Source: an uncultured Lachnospiraceae bacterium (GTDB lineage Bacteria; Bacillota; Clostridia; Lachnospirales; Lachnospiraceae). From it: DNA of 64,000 nucleotides. The DNA lies in contig CALGVA010000074.1 in NCBI GenBank assembly GCA_937920345.1, forward strand, positions 34,218 to 98,217, in the 5' to 3' direction. Shown piece after piece: positions 52,243 to 62,200 of this stretch (position 1 is the stretch's first letter; every line of letters starts with the position of its first letter). The position numbers and the translations under genes are program-made. The notes under the pieces were generated by a model, which saw only the letters and a program-made list of their open reading frames with translations, was not told where the DNA came from and made no database searches.

Positions 52243-53205
52243 TCAGGTTTTCTTTTTTGAAGAATCAGATGCAGCAAAATATTGTTTTGCCCTTTCGTAT
52301 TCTTCTACAGATGTGCCAAGCCCGCAGCACGCCGACTGCAGATCAATACCAAAGTTCTTCATTGCCGACTCCACATTTTCCACTAAAGTTTTTAAATGCC
52401 CCTGTTCTATTCCCTTCTCTATTCCTTGTTTTATTCCTTGTTCTATTCCTTGTTCTATTCCTTGTTCTATTCCTTGTTCTATTCCCCTCTCTATTCCCTG
52501 TGCCAATCCAATCTCAAGAATATTCATCTTAACAGCCTCCCATTCCTCCGATTGCTTTACCTCTCCTACAATTTTGTCTAAATCCAGAATCCGTTCATCC
52601 TTCAAGATAATATTCTTATTATCCAGCGTAGTATGTTTCATGTACTGCAACAGGCTGATCAGTTCCGGCCGTCCATTCTTACTGGTCATATTCAGGAATA
52701 TCTTGCTTGTACCGTCCTCCAATGTCAGTTCCGGTGCTTCCTCACACCTCTCACGAAACGTATACATTGCCAGATCTTTTCCGAAAATATCCTCCTGTGT
52801 GATAAATATAATGATTGTAGAAGGCAGATATTTGTATCGGGTTTTCTTGCCGGATTTCAATACCGGCGTATCAATAAGCCCCTGATAAAATCTGGAACGT
52901 CTGCGAATGTCATCGCCCTTTGTATCATTCTGCATTTCCATATTGAACTGTCGATCCCGCACATCCTGCGCCCATGCATCGAGCCGTATTGCACGTTTTC
53001 CCGACTTGTTCAAAATGACCTGTTCTACTTTCACTTCCCTGAGTTTCAGGTCTGCCTCGTCCAGAATAATACTGAGTACATCTTCGTATGCTTCTTTTAC
53101 CTTCATCACTGACAGAAATAAGGCAAAATCACTCAAATTAAGCTGGTAGTTCTCAGGGAAAACAGTTTCCTGTCCTTTCATTTCCGTTGCTTTTTTCTGC
53201 TGCAT
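52243..53205 (-). CDS. Rpn/PD-(D/E)XK nuclease family transposase-like protein
   Basis: The 320-residue protein matches the Rpn recombination-promoting nuclease family, often annotated as PD-(D/E)XK nuclease family transposase. The core reads RLDAWAQD (catalytic Asp), FNMEMQ (the E-x-Q element) and RRSRFYQGLID, with IIIFITQEDIFG following. A C-terminal run of GIEQ-type four-residue repeats (about residues 235-270) is typical, as these proteins vary in repeat number. Rpn proteins cut DNA and raise recombination in Escherichia coli, and some act in phage defence. AGAGG seven bases before the ATG and a consensus promoter support expression. No inverted terminal repeats were noticed at its ends. 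Confidence 0.9.
   Translation of the reverse strand: MQQKKATEMKGQETVFPENYQLNLSDFALFLSVMKVKEAYEDVLSIILDEADLKLREVKVEQVILNKSGKRAIRLDAWAQDVRDRQFNMEMQNDTKGDDIRRRSRFYQGLIDTPVLKSGKKTRYKYLPSTIIIFITQEDIFGKDLAMYTFRERCEEAPELTLEDGTSKIFLNMTSKNGRPELISLLQYMKHTTLDNKNIILKDERILDLDKIVGEVKQSEEWEAVKMNILEIGLAQGIERGIEQGIEQGIEQGIEQGIKQGIEKGIEQGHLKTLVENVESAMKNFGIDLQSACCGLGTSVEEYERAKQYFAASDSSKKKT
52402..52504 (-). repeat. 12-bp tandem repeats (GIEQ-coding) in the Rpn-type gene
   Basis: About eight units of GGAATAGAACAA-type sequence code for GIEQ/GIER/GIKQ/GIEK. The number is a multiple of 12 bases and slippage would keep the frame. Confidence 0.85.
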
Positions 53206-53500
53206 AGTATATCCTCTCTTTCTCGATTTGCAGAGAGAATATTATCGTCTTGCCGTCTTCTTTCTCCCTGCGGTTATGAAATTGTAAGCAAGGAGTTCCT
53301 GCAGAGACCGCTCTGCATGAATACGGATGAAAACAAACAAGACTTGCGGACACCAGTCTCCGATATGTCTCTGTTTCATCCGGGGCTTATGACCGCCCGA
53401 TAAGATACTGTAAGAATCTTAGAATTGTTCTTTGCTTAAAAAAATTGTAGCACATTCTTTTTCCCATTACAAGATAAACTTTATTTAAAACATGATATCC
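53206..53500 (-). promoter_or_regulatory. Upstream region and promoter of the Rpn-type gene
   Basis: Minus strand: -35 TTGTAA (53467-53472), 17-base spacer, -10 TACAAT (53444-53449). About 230 bases of leader follow with no clear structure or gene. No terminator for azlD was recognised. Confidence 0.6.
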
Positions 53501-53827
53501 TCAAAACACCAACTGCACCAGCAGCATATAGCAGATTGTACCGCCCGCTATGGAAAGCAGCATCTGCCGCTTCCACAGGTGCAGCCCGGCCGTAACCACG
53601 ATACCGATCAGTTCCGGTATCCCGCGGCTCCCTGTAAACAGACTGACATTTTTCAGGCAGTAAACCACTAACAGCCCGAACACTGCCGCCGGAAGAACCC
53701 TGCCGAGATACTGTATATACCGCGGTGTCGGTTTCCCTGCCGGAAAGACAAGAAACGGAAGAAATCTAGTCATCATTGTCCCCAATATTACCATACCGAT
53801 CGTAATCATCTGCTGTGTGATTGTCAT
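53501..53827 (-). CDS. azlD: AzlD-family branched-chain amino acid export subunit
   Basis: The 108-residue protein has about four TM helices and the AzlD pattern: TRFLPFLVFPAGKPTPRYIQYLGRVLPAAVFGLLVVYCLK-type opening with a late LLSIAGGTICYMLLVQ. AzlD is the small partner of AzlC in the AzlCD exporter, which releases branched-chain amino acids and their analogues. It follows azlC after 35 bases. AAAGGA is 12 bases before the ATG, a long spacing. Confidence 0.9.
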   Translation of the reverse strand: MTITQQMITIGMVILGTMMTRFLPFLVFPAGKPTPRYIQYLGRVLPAAVFGLLVVYCLKNVSLFTGSRGIPELIGIVVTAGLHLWKRQMLLSIAGGTICYMLLVQLVF

Positions 53828-53862
53828 AATGATATCTATTCCTTTCCCTCACCCTCAAATAC

Positions 53863-54567
53863 TTAAATTCCGGCTTTCTCCAGCGGTCTCTTAAGCAATG
53901 TCAGCACACCCAGAATCCCGATCATCGCCGGAATAATGAAATCATCTGCTCCGAACGCAGCCAGACACAGAAGCGAAATCCCGCTCCCCGCAAGCGCGCT
54001 CATATGGCTTTTTTCCTTCATCCACTGTTCCATGAAAATTACAACGAACATCGCCGTCATGACAAATTCAAGTCCTTCCGTATTGAAATGGATCAAGGAA
54101 CCAAAAATACCGCCCAGCGTTGCACCAAAAAACCAGTAGAAGTGATTCAGAATCGTGACAAAGAACATGAACCAGCCCCGATCGACTCCTTCCGGAATTT
54201 CCGCTGTATAATTGATGGAAAAGCTCTCGTCACACATCCCGAAAATCAGGTAAATATCCTTCAGGCCGTTCCCGCGGTACCTGTCCAGCATGGAAATTCC
54301 ATAGAACACATGCCTCGCGTTGATCATCAGCGTCATTGCCAGTGCCTGCAGCGGATCAAAACCCCCCAAAAGCAGATTAACTGTCACAAATTCCACGGAG
54401 CCGGCAAAGATCGTCAGACTCATCAGCATCGGATACCAGAAACTGAATCCCGACACATTCATATAAATTCCGTATGTCATCCCCAGAAACCAAAATCCCG
54501 CAAAGATCGGAATCGTTTGCGGGAAGGCTGCCTTAAATGCATTTCTCAATTTTGTCCTGTATGGCAT
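53863..54567 (-). CDS. azlC: AzlC-family branched-chain amino acid export permease
   Basis: The 234-residue membrane protein has about six TMs. It shows the AzlC blocks GFWFLGMTYGIY at TM1-2, FAGSVEFVTVNLL, NARHVFYGISML and DESFSI. It should export leucine, isoleucine or valine with AzlD. GGAG eight bases before the ATG sets the start. It begins 123 bases after the FtsX-type permease gene; whether it shares that TetR-controlled transcript is not clear. Confidence 0.92.
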   Translation of the reverse strand: MPYRTKLRNAFKAAFPQTIPIFAGFWFLGMTYGIYMNVSGFSFWYPMLMSLTIFAGSVEFVTVNLLLGGFDPLQALAMTLMINARHVFYGISMLDRYRGNGLKDIYLIFGMCDESFSINYTAEIPEGVDRGWFMFFVTILNHFYWFFGATLGGIFGSLIHFNTEGLEFVMTAMFVVIFMEQWMKEKSHMSALAGSGISLLCLAAFGADDFIIPAMIGILGVLTLLKRPLEKAGI

Positions 54568-54690
54568 GGCGCTTTCTCCTGCAGTAAACTTACTGCCTTA
54601 TCATACCACCCCATACGCCCGGATTCAAATACAATATTTTGTCGAGCCCCACAATCCGGGAAGAATGCTGCCTTAGAAAATCTCTTCATA

Positions 54691-55827
54691 TTAATCCAGC
54701 ATGATCTCCTTCACGGAAAGCCCTTCCATCTTCTTCGCGTACACGCGCATAATTCCTTCATAGAGCACGACAAACACCGCAAGCGTGGCAATCAGTGCCG
54801 GCACATCAAACCCGTATTCGGGCACACCTTCCATATCCGCAAAGATAACCTCCACTGCTAGTTTCAGGAGAATATACTGATAGACCGTGCCCACTACAAA
54901 CCCGATGTAAGCCCACAGTCTGTAACCACCCAGCACCGCTCTTGCACACTCTTTTGCCTCGTAGCCAAACACCTTCATCATCGTAATAGTCTTGGCGTTT
55001 GCCTTCATCACAGATGTTGTTGCGAGCAAAAGGGTAACGCATGCCAGCGTCATGCCGATTCCCATAATCATCACCGACATCATCACACTTGCAAGTTCAT
55101 CCATACTGAATGACATCTGCATCATGGAGGAAAAGCAGAACACCGCAAAGGTAATAAAAAATACTAGGGATTTTCGCTGTCTGACACTGCTCTTTCTAAG
55201 TTCCGTCAAAAAAGGCAGTTCCGTTTCCTTTTTCGCTTTGACCACTCTGCGGTTCACGGCTTCCCGCAACAGGGAAAGCGCCGGCACTCTCAGCCTGTGG
55301 AAACTGTAAAGAACTGCCAGAAGTGCAAAAAATACCGTGGGTAATCCCACCAGCGCCGCAAACAGGGCTGGATGAAAAGAAGCGTCAAACACCGGAAAAT
55401 ACCCTTCTGCATTCTGCATCTCATAAAACTTCGGCATTAGCAGATGTGCCCCCAGATATCCCGCCGCCGTACCCGCAAACACGCACAGCCCGAACAAGGC
55501 AAACCCTTTTGCCACGGCAAAGCGCGAATACCCCAGTGCTTTTAAAATCCCCAGCTGCTTCTTGTGAGTATCCACATAATGACCGATATAGAAACACAAC
55601 AGTACCACACTGGTCAGCAGAAGGCAGCCACCGCTAAGTGCACTGACCACCTTCGCGGTATTGCACATCGCATTGTACAGGATTCTGGCCATTTCCCCCG
55701 TGATCTGTCCCTCGATTGCCGTGATATCCATATAGTAGTTAAGAAAGAGCGTGCACACGAACACGGCGCAAAAACTCACGATCAAAATACCAATCATCTT
55801 AAAGATATCTTTTAAACTGATTATCAT
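54691..55827 (-). CDS. FtsX-family ABC transporter permease (half-size)
   Basis: The 378-residue membrane protein has TMs at about 9-30, 60-82, 108-130, 150-175, 225-245, 250-275, 300-320 and 340-362. The conserved FtsX block VDTHKKQLGILKALGYSRFAVAKG sits after TM2, and it ends VKEIMLD. It is shorter than the usual 650-850-residue permeases of this Firmicutes class (which have a large outside domain) and lacks that domain, so it is probably a C-terminal-half type protein that works as a dimer. The cytosolic ATPase is encoded 47 bases upstream. The substrate is unknown; drugs or antimicrobial peptides are usual for TetR-linked sets. Confidence 0.85.
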   Translation of the reverse strand: MIISLKDIFKMIGILIVSFCAVFVCTLFLNYYMDITAIEGQITGEMARILYNAMCNTAKVVSALSGGCLLLTSVVLLCFYIGHYVDTHKKQLGILKALGYSRFAVAKGFALFGLCVFAGTAAGYLGAHLLMPKFYEMQNAEGYFPVFDASFHPALFAALVGLPTVFFALLAVLYSFHRLRVPALSLLREAVNRRVVKAKKETELPFLTELRKSSVRQRKSLVFFITFAVFCFSSMMQMSFSMDELASVMMSVMIMGIGMTLACVTLLLATTSVMKANAKTITMMKVFGYEAKECARAVLGGYRLWAYIGFVVGTVYQYILLKLAVEVIFADMEGVPEYGFDVPALIATLAVFVVLYEGIMRVYAKKMEGLSVKEIMLD

Positions 55828-55874
55828 CTTAAATCCCTCTCCTCTTTATCACACAAGCCCGTTATAAAAGTCTC

Positions 55875-56567
55875 CTACCATGCAATCTCATATGCCGTCT
55901 TCTGCTCTGTATTGCGGTAAGTGTCCACAATTTTCCCACTGTTCATACGGATCACTGTGTCCGCCATCTGTGCAATATTCTGGTTATGCGTCACCATGAC
56001 CATTGTAAAGCCAAGTTCTTTTTTCAATCTGCAGATATAATCCAGAACCTGTCTGCCCGTCTGCTCGTCCAGAGCCCCCGTAGGCTCATCCAGATAAAGC
56101 ACCTTCGGTTTCTTGGCAAGCGCCCTTGCCACAGAGACTCTCTGTTGTTCGCCGCCGCTTAATTCATGCGGATATTTCGTGCGCTTCTCTTCCAGTCCTA
56201 CAGCCTTGATCGTCTCGCGGTACTCTTTATTTCCCGCAAGATCGGCGCCCATTTTCACATTCTTATCCACACTCAGATTCGGAAGCAGAAAATACTGCTG
56301 GAAAATATAGCCGATATATTCCTTTCTGAATCTGGTCAGATCCGCATCCTTCATGGAAGAAACATTCAGCGTGTCATAGTATACCGCACCCTCATCCGCC
56401 GGCTCCAGTCCGGAAATCACATTGAGCAGCGTAGATTTCCCGGAACCCGATGTGCCCAGTATCACCACAAAATCACCGTCCTTCACCGTGAGCGATACCC
56501 CTTTCAACACCTCATTACGGCTGTCTCCTGTTCCGTATGCCTTATGTACGTTTTCAATTTTTATCAT
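55875..56567 (-). CDS. ABC transporter ATP-binding protein (LolD-like)
   Basis: The 230-residue ATPase has Walker A GTSGSGKST, signature LSGGEQQRVSVARA, Walker B VLYLDEPTGALD and VTHNQNIAQM with the switch His. It belongs to the same subfamily as the ATPase at 7842-8543. It should drive the FtsX-type permease encoded downstream. It lies 53 bases after the TetR gene, so expression is probably under that regulator. Confidence 0.93.
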   Translation of the reverse strand: MIKIENVHKAYGTGDSRNEVLKGVSLTVKDGDFVVILGTSGSGKSTLLNVISGLEPADEGAVYYDTLNVSSMKDADLTRFRKEYIGYIFQQYFLLPNLSVDKNVKMGADLAGNKEYRETIKAVGLEEKRTKYPHELSGGEQQRVSVARALAKKPKVLYLDEPTGALDEQTGRQVLDYICRLKKELGFTMVMVTHNQNIAQMADTVIRMNSGKIVDTYRNTEQKTAYEIAW

Positions 56568-56620
56568 GACTCACATCCCCTTTTAATTTTCTTTACTCTC
56601 AAATCATATAAAACTGGTTT

Positions 56621-57193
56621 TTACTGCCGTTTACTCTTCTCTAACATCATCAATCCAGTGAAAACCTGCGTCATCCTCTCTGCAATCTGCTCTAACGTAT
56701 AACTGCAAAGCCCGGTGGCGCACATCGCCGCAATACCATGGGTATAGGTCCACAAATGCTGATAGATCATATCTGCGGCTTCCCTGCCGTCCACATACTT
56801 CTGCACAGACTGCAGAATAACCTCATAATTGTCGTCGATCACCGGCAGAATACCCTCCACACCCGACTTTTCCGACACGGCATTCATAAAAAGAAGCTGA
56901 AACAGCCTCGGCTCCTCCACAGAAAACTTAATGTATGCCATCCCTACTCCCTTGAAGGCCAGTTCCTGTCGTAAGCCCTCTGCAACATAACTGTTGTAAA
57001 CCTCTTTTGCGCGGACAATCACTTCCGCTCTGACCTCCTCCATCTTTTCAAAAACGGTGAAGATCGGTCTTGCGGAACTCTGCAGTTTCTTCCCCAGTTC
57101 CCTGGCTGTAATCTGATCCATGCCATCCGTTCTCGCCATCTCAAAAGCAGCTTCTATGATCTCTTCCCTTGTAAATTTTGCTTTCGGCGGCAT
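56621..57193 (-). CDS. TetR-family transcriptional regulator
   Basis: The 190-residue protein has an N-terminal TetR helix-turn-helix (about 8-54), with FTREEIIEAAFEMAR and ITARELGKKLQ, and a helical ligand domain with ILQSVQKYVDGREAADMIYQHLW. It is the first gene of an operon with the ABC ATPase and FtsX permease. A palindromic operator overlaps the start of its transcript, so autorepression relieved by an export substrate is expected. AAAGGAGAG eight bases before the ATG supports the start. Confidence 0.92.
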   Translation of the reverse strand: MPPKAKFTREEIIEAAFEMARTDGMDQITARELGKKLQSSARPIFTVFEKMEEVRAEVIVRAKEVYNSYVAEGLRQELAFKGVGMAYIKFSVEEPRLFQLLFMNAVSEKSGVEGILPVIDDNYEVILQSVQKYVDGREAADMIYQHLWTYTHGIAAMCATGLCSYTLEQIAERMTQVFTGLMMLEKSKRQ

Positions 57194-57210
57194 AGCATGC
57201 TCTCCTTTCT

Positions 57211-57239
57211 AAAACATACGTTTTAAATCATACGTTTTA
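57211..57239 (-). promoter_or_regulatory. Candidate TetR operator
   Basis: AAAACATACGTTTT (57211-57224) is a near-perfect palindrome, and CATACGTTTTA recurs at once (57230-57239). It lies just downstream of the -10 of the tetR promoter, within the transcript start region. Confidence 0.6.
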
Positions 57240-57267
57240 TTATATTCACCTGCGAAGATGTTGTCAA
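57239..57267 (-). promoter_or_regulatory. Perfect consensus promoter of the tetR-ABC operon
   Basis: Minus strand: -35 TTGACA (57262-57267), 17-base spacer, -10 TATAAT (57239-57244). The -35 abuts the T-run of the upstream NSS gene terminator. Confidence 0.85.
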
Positions 57268-57304
57268 CAAAAAAATCACCCTCTGCATCCAGAAGGTGAT
57301 TTTA
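57268..57304 (-). terminator. Terminator of the NSS transporter gene
   Basis: On the minus strand AAAATCACC pairs with GGTGATTTT around a loop with CTGGATGCAG, followed by TTTTG. It is 16 bases after the stop. Confidence 0.85.
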
Positions 57305-57319
57305 TGGTACCGCTCACGG

Positions 57320-58726
57320 CTACATCGTAATCCACCCGAACACATTCGCAACGGAACTAAGCAGGATGATCACAATACAAACCGGCGCCAGATATTTCAT
57401 GAAAAAACAATACATTTTCTTACGCTTGAACCCGGACGACTGCTCCACTTCCTGTATCACCCGATCCAGCCCTGCCACACGGGTAACCAGCAGACAGGTC
57501 GCCAGCGCCGCCACAGGCATCATCAGCGAATTGGTCAGGAAATCGAAGAAATCCAGGATCGACATGCCGATCACCGTAACAAAATCAAGCACGCCAAAGC
57601 CCAGAGCCGAAGCGGAACCGAGCACCACCATAATAACACCCATCAGAATCGTGGCCTTATGGCGGCTCAATCCAAGCTGATCCTCAAAGGTGGAGACCCC
57701 GGACTCCGCCAGCGATATGGCGCTGGTAAGTGCCGCCAGAAGAACCAGCAGAAAGAACATAATGCCTGCACCGGTTCCAAAGCCCATGCTCGCAAACACC
57801 TTCGGAATGGTGATAAACATCAGAGAAGGTCCCGCCTGCAGCGTATCCGGGTCCCCACCTGAAAAAGCAAAAACAGCCGGAATGATCATAAGCCCGGCCA
57901 GCATGGCAATCCCTGTATCAAAGATCTCCACCTGCGCCGTGGACTGTTCGATGTCAACGTCTTTTTTCATATAAGAACCGTAAGTATACAGAATGCCCAT
58001 GGCAATAGACAGTGAATAGAACATCTGTCCCATGGCGGCAACCACCGTCATCCAGGAAAAATTCTCAAAATTCGGGATCAGAAAATATTTCACACCCTCG
58101 AATGCGCCCGGTCTCGTCATGGAATACCCCGCCACAAATACAGCCAGAATCACCAGCAGCGGCATCATGACCTTAGAGACCCGCTCCACCCCGTGTTTCA
58201 CGCCGGCAAACAGGACTACGATCACCACCAGGCTGAACAAGAGAAACCACAATTCCGCATTGAAACCGTCCGAAATAAAACCGGTAAAATAATCATCCTG
58301 TGCCAGAAGTTCACTGCTTCCCCGCAGATATTCAAAGAGATATTTAACCACCCAGCCGCCGATCACACTGTAATAGGGCACGATCAGCATGGGGATCACG
58401 GCATTGATCCAACCGCCCAGTTTAAAAGGAAGCTTCTTCGAAAAAGTCTGAAAAGCGCCCACCGGACTTTTCTTCGTCATACGACCCAACGCTGTCTCCG
58501 ACACGATCAGCGTATAGCCGAAAGTCAGCATCAGGATCAGATAGGTCAACAGGAAAATGCCGCCGCCGTATTTCGCTGCCAGATACGGAAACCGCCAGAT
58601 ATTGCCGAGCCCTACCGCCGAACCGGCCACTGCCAGCACATATCCCAGCTTTCCGGAGAAAGTGCTTCGCTTCTTTCCTGTATGTGATGAAGTTGTAATT
58701 TCATTTCCCGCCATATTATTATCCAT
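57320..58726 (-). CDS. Neurotransmitter:sodium symporter (NSS) family amino acid transporter
   Basis: The 468-residue membrane protein has about eleven TM helices and the NSS signature GSAVGLGNIWRFPYLAAKYGGG in TM1, with the unwound sodium/substrate site, and later TLIVSETALGRMTKKSPVGA. LeuT, TnaT and Tyt1 are relatives that import amino acids with sodium. The substrate is probably a hydrophobic or aromatic amino acid, but the binding-site residues were not compared. The ribosome site is poor (AAAGGT adjoining the ATG at 58726); the ATG at 58714 is an alternative. It stands alone with its own terminator. Confidence 0.92.
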   Translation of the reverse strand: MDNNMAGNEITTSSHTGKKRSTFSGKLGYVLAVAGSAVGLGNIWRFPYLAAKYGGGIFLLTYLILMLTFGYTLIVSETALGRMTKKSPVGAFQTFSKKLPFKLGGWINAVIPMLIVPYYSVIGGWVVKYLFEYLRGSSELLAQDDYFTGFISDGFNAELWFLLFSLVVIVVLFAGVKHGVERVSKVMMPLLVILAVFVAGYSMTRPGAFEGVKYFLIPNFENFSWMTVVAAMGQMFYSLSIAMGILYTYGSYMKKDVDIEQSTAQVEIFDTGIAMLAGLMIIPAVFAFSGGDPDTLQAGPSLMFITIPKVFASMGFGTGAGIMFFLLVLLAALTSAISLAESGVSTFEDQLGLSRHKATILMGVIMVVLGSASALGFGVLDFVTVIGMSILDFFDFLTNSLMMPVAALATCLLVTRVAGLDRVIQEVEQSSGFKRKKMYCFFMKYLAPVCIVIILLSSVANVFGWITM

Positions 58727-58901
58727 ACCTTTCTTTTGTTCTGTGTGTGTCCACTGCATTTTGACTGAATTATGCCCACAGCCCGACTACATCAATGTAA
58801 CCATTTTGCCATAACTGATGGGACGGACAAACCATGCTTGCATGAGCAAGTACATCTTATAAGCATACTATAGGATAGCTTAACATCAACAGACCATACA
58901 A

Positions 58902-59051
58902 TCAAGCAGTATATAAATCCTCCGTCTCAAAATAAAGTTCTATCGTGTTGGAACGGTACTGCATCGTCTCCGCTGAAAAAACCGCAAGCTCATCGAAATG
59001 TTCCTGTAAACTTAATCCGCCCGTCAGCGGCTTATAAATGGTGTTCTTCAT
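58902..59051 (-). CDS. Possible small protein (49 residues)
   Basis: This frame runs from ATG at 59051 to TGA at 58902. The product begins MKNTIYKPLTGGLSLQEHF and has no TM or known motif; it is acidic (EETD-type tail). Codon use looks normal for the region, but the only ribosome-site candidate is GTAGG about six bases before the ATG. It may be a true small gene or a remnant of a longer one. The rest of the 58727-59241 gap holds an inverted repeat AGTACATCTT / AAGATGTACT (58850, 59065) around it and the terminator of the next gene. Confidence 0.35.
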   Translation of the reverse strand: MKNTIYKPLTGGLSLQEHFDELAVFSAETMQYRSNTIELYFETEDLYTA

Positions 59052-59159
59052 CTTATACCTACTCACAAAGATGTACTTATAGGATGTTCTGTCCAGCCCT
59101 CTTTGTCAGGCAGCAAAATCTGCATATTTTGAATACAGTATGTTTCCCTTGAAAAATAT

Positions 59160-59191
59160 AAGGGGCAGAAATCGAATCACTTCTGCCCCTT
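59160..59191 (-). terminator. Terminator of the large Ig-like protein gene
   Basis: On the minus strand AAGGGGCAGAA pairs with TTCTGCCCCTT around a loop with GTGATTCGAT, followed by ATATTTTTC. Confidence 0.8.
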
Positions 59192-59241
59192 AAAACTTAA
59201 TTATGCATAAATTGTATTACTTTACCATTCGGTACTGGTCA

Positions 59242-62200
59242 TTATTCTGCAACTGTATCCACAGCCTGCGCTGCTTCTACATTAGCATCGGCCGAAGCCT
59301 CTGTTTCAGTTGTATTTTCAACTGCCTCATTGGTCTCACCGTCAACTGCCCCGTCAGTTTCGTCCACGTTGCTTGCGTCGGTCTCATCTTCCGTCGTTCC
59401 GTCGGTTTCGTCCCCGTCAGTCACATCCTCAGTCGTTCCGTCGGTTTCGTCCCCGTCAGTCACATCCTCAGTCGTTTCGGCAGTGTCATCCGTTTCGTCG
59501 GTTTCGTCGTCGCCGATTTCCTCTGTCTCTTCCTCAGTCTCATCGTCAGCTTCGTCCTCTACAGGCACTATGGAGTTCTCAGAAATACTCTGCTTCTTGT
59601 TCTCCGCAGGTTTATCAGCACCCTCAACTGTGAATTGAATGGTATAAATCAATGTCACATCTCTGTTGATCTGATCGATATGGTAAGCAACTTTAAGAGT
59701 TGCCGTTCTACCGTTCATATCTCTGAGGGTGGTGGCTTCCGTATTCTTAGTCTTAGCCTCAACTAATGCACCGAGGAGAGTTCTTGCACCGTCGGTCGTT
59801 ACCCCAGTCGTATGATCCTCATTATCTTCACCATAGTTTCTCTTATAGTCATCAACCAAAACCGTGCTCTTGCCATTAACTACCACATTAGCATCTTTCA
59901 CGTTCTGATCATAACCAACCATAGTATCCAGTATTTCATTGAGCTTACTGACTATTTTATCTTCATTGAGCATCTTCCATGTCTGAGTTAACGGATTATC
60001 TAATGCGCTTTCCCAGCTAAGAACATCTGACTTCTGTTCTTTGATATCAACAGTAAGGCTGTTGGAATCATCATAAGCAACTACAAAACCTCTGTCTGCA
60101 AGACCAGCTTTGTTTTCATCAACTTTATCATTGATCCTCTTATCCGCTGCCTTGTCATAAGCATGATCGCTTACTAAGAAGTTCACTTTGTAAGACTGCG
60201 TATATGTCTGCTTTCCAACTGTAAAGGTAGCATTCGCGGACGCGACACTGCCAACCAGATTTCCTAAGTTTCCAGCCACTCCGTCAAGTTCTTCATAGCC
60301 TTTCAACTGATCGAAGTACTTCTCAAGAACCCTCTTCACGAATTCCTTCTTAGACTCATCATCTCCCTTTGATTCATCTGTTTTATTTACAGTATCAACT
60401 TTATTCTGACCATTTGAACTCGTAAATGCAAGTGTTACGCTTGACAGATCACCGGCGATATCTTTAGCATACTTCTTCGCTTCTTCCTTCTCCGCATCAC
60501 TGATATCAACACCGTCTGCCGTTATGCCATCCTGCCACTTCTGTTCCGCTTCATTCCACAAATCTTCAAACGTTGCATCGGCATATTTCTCAGAGTACTC
60601 ATTAAACTTATCATACGCAACATCCAGATCCTCTATGGTAACATCGAACTCATTTGCAGCCGGGTTGTAGGCAACACTCACCATATCTTTTGTCAGTGTC
60701 TCACTTTCGCTTCCAGCCTCTACCGTAATACCAGCATCGCCAGCATTCTCCAGCTTCTGGTTGAATACCTCTACCGCTCTCTGAATCTTGGAATCAACCA
60801 AAGCATCATACTTCGCTGCATCCATTAATACATCAGCAGTATATGTTAAATCATATGTCAATGAAGAAGCTCCATAATAATGCAGCTTAAGCGCTATGTT
60901 ATAGCTCTCGCCGTTCAAATCCTGCACTCTGCTGCCATGGCTGCTTAATACTGTTGCAACCGCTGTACCCAGGCTGTCAACTTCCTGCGTGCTGCCATCA
61001 GCATCCGTCAGCTTCACGCTTGTTGAAAGCTCACTGTCACTGGTTCTGGTCACAGTGTACTGCTTATTAGAACTGTCTGTAATAACAACCTCGTCAAAGA
61101 CCAGTCTGTTCGCCAGACTGCTTTGCGCGATTTCTTCCATCGCTGCCACGAGCCCTGTCTCCTTTAAGTCATTGATATCCTGTGCAGGATTCAGAATGCT
61201 CATCTGAACAGCTCTGGATTTCTCATTAAACTTAGCCGAAACGCCCGTATAATCACGGTTCTCTTCATTCAGCTTCGTCTTGAATGATTTATTGATTTCT
61301 GTCTGAACGGCTGCGTCTTTTCTACCGACAACCACTTCAATAGTCTCTTTATCATTTACCTTAATCTTGGCAGTTTCATCCGGCTTCGCTTCCGCTGCCG
61401 CCTTCACAACACCGTTCTTGTCAACCTTCACAGATTTCGTATTGGTACTGATCCATACTGCATCCGCCAGAACTGTATCGTCCTTCATCGCCTTTAACGT
61501 ACAACTGTCTCCGGCTTTTAATTCCAGTCTATCTATTTTCTCACCATCTTTTACAATCGTGTATGGTGAATCTGTGCCGGAATCAGAACGAGACTTGATA
61601 ACATACTTCTCATTGATACTGCTGCGCTGATCCAGCTTTGCAGCAACAACCGTAACCTCACATCCGTTTTCGCTGCTGATATCCTCTGCCGTAATCTTCG
61701 TCTTATCATAGGTAAGTTTTTTGTTGCTTGCATCGGCATTCACGGATGCGTTGATAATAGAAGCAGCAGTTTTTGTACCTGTAAAAGCATTTACATAGAT
61801 AACCTTTTTGCCATCCTCTTCCGTGACCTTTACCGCAGGTGTAATCTTATACACATCAGTCTTTACCGTGATCGTAGTGGATATGCTCTTACCGCTGTCA
61901 GCCTTTGCAGTAATCTTTGCGGTTCCGTTGCCTGCCAGTGTGATCTTGCCATTCCGGTCGACTTTTGCCACCGCAGGCTTATTAGATGTCCACTCCACCT
62001 TCGGAGTCTTGTTCTCTGCTTTCGATAACCATGTCGCCACAGGAATCAGTGTCAGCTTATCAGCATCTCCGCTCCCCGTTCTGTAAGCCACAACTTTAGT
62101 GGTATGCTGCTTGTTATTCGTTGTTGGAGTCAAGTCCTTTGAATATGTCTCATTAACCTCGGCTTTTAATGTCAGAGCCGTTACAGCATCCTCTGCGTTA

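Noticed and set aside
52402..52504. CRISPR-like array
   Set aside because: Units are 12 bp, contiguous without spacers, and code for GIEQ repeats. No CRISPR array was seen anywhere in the window.
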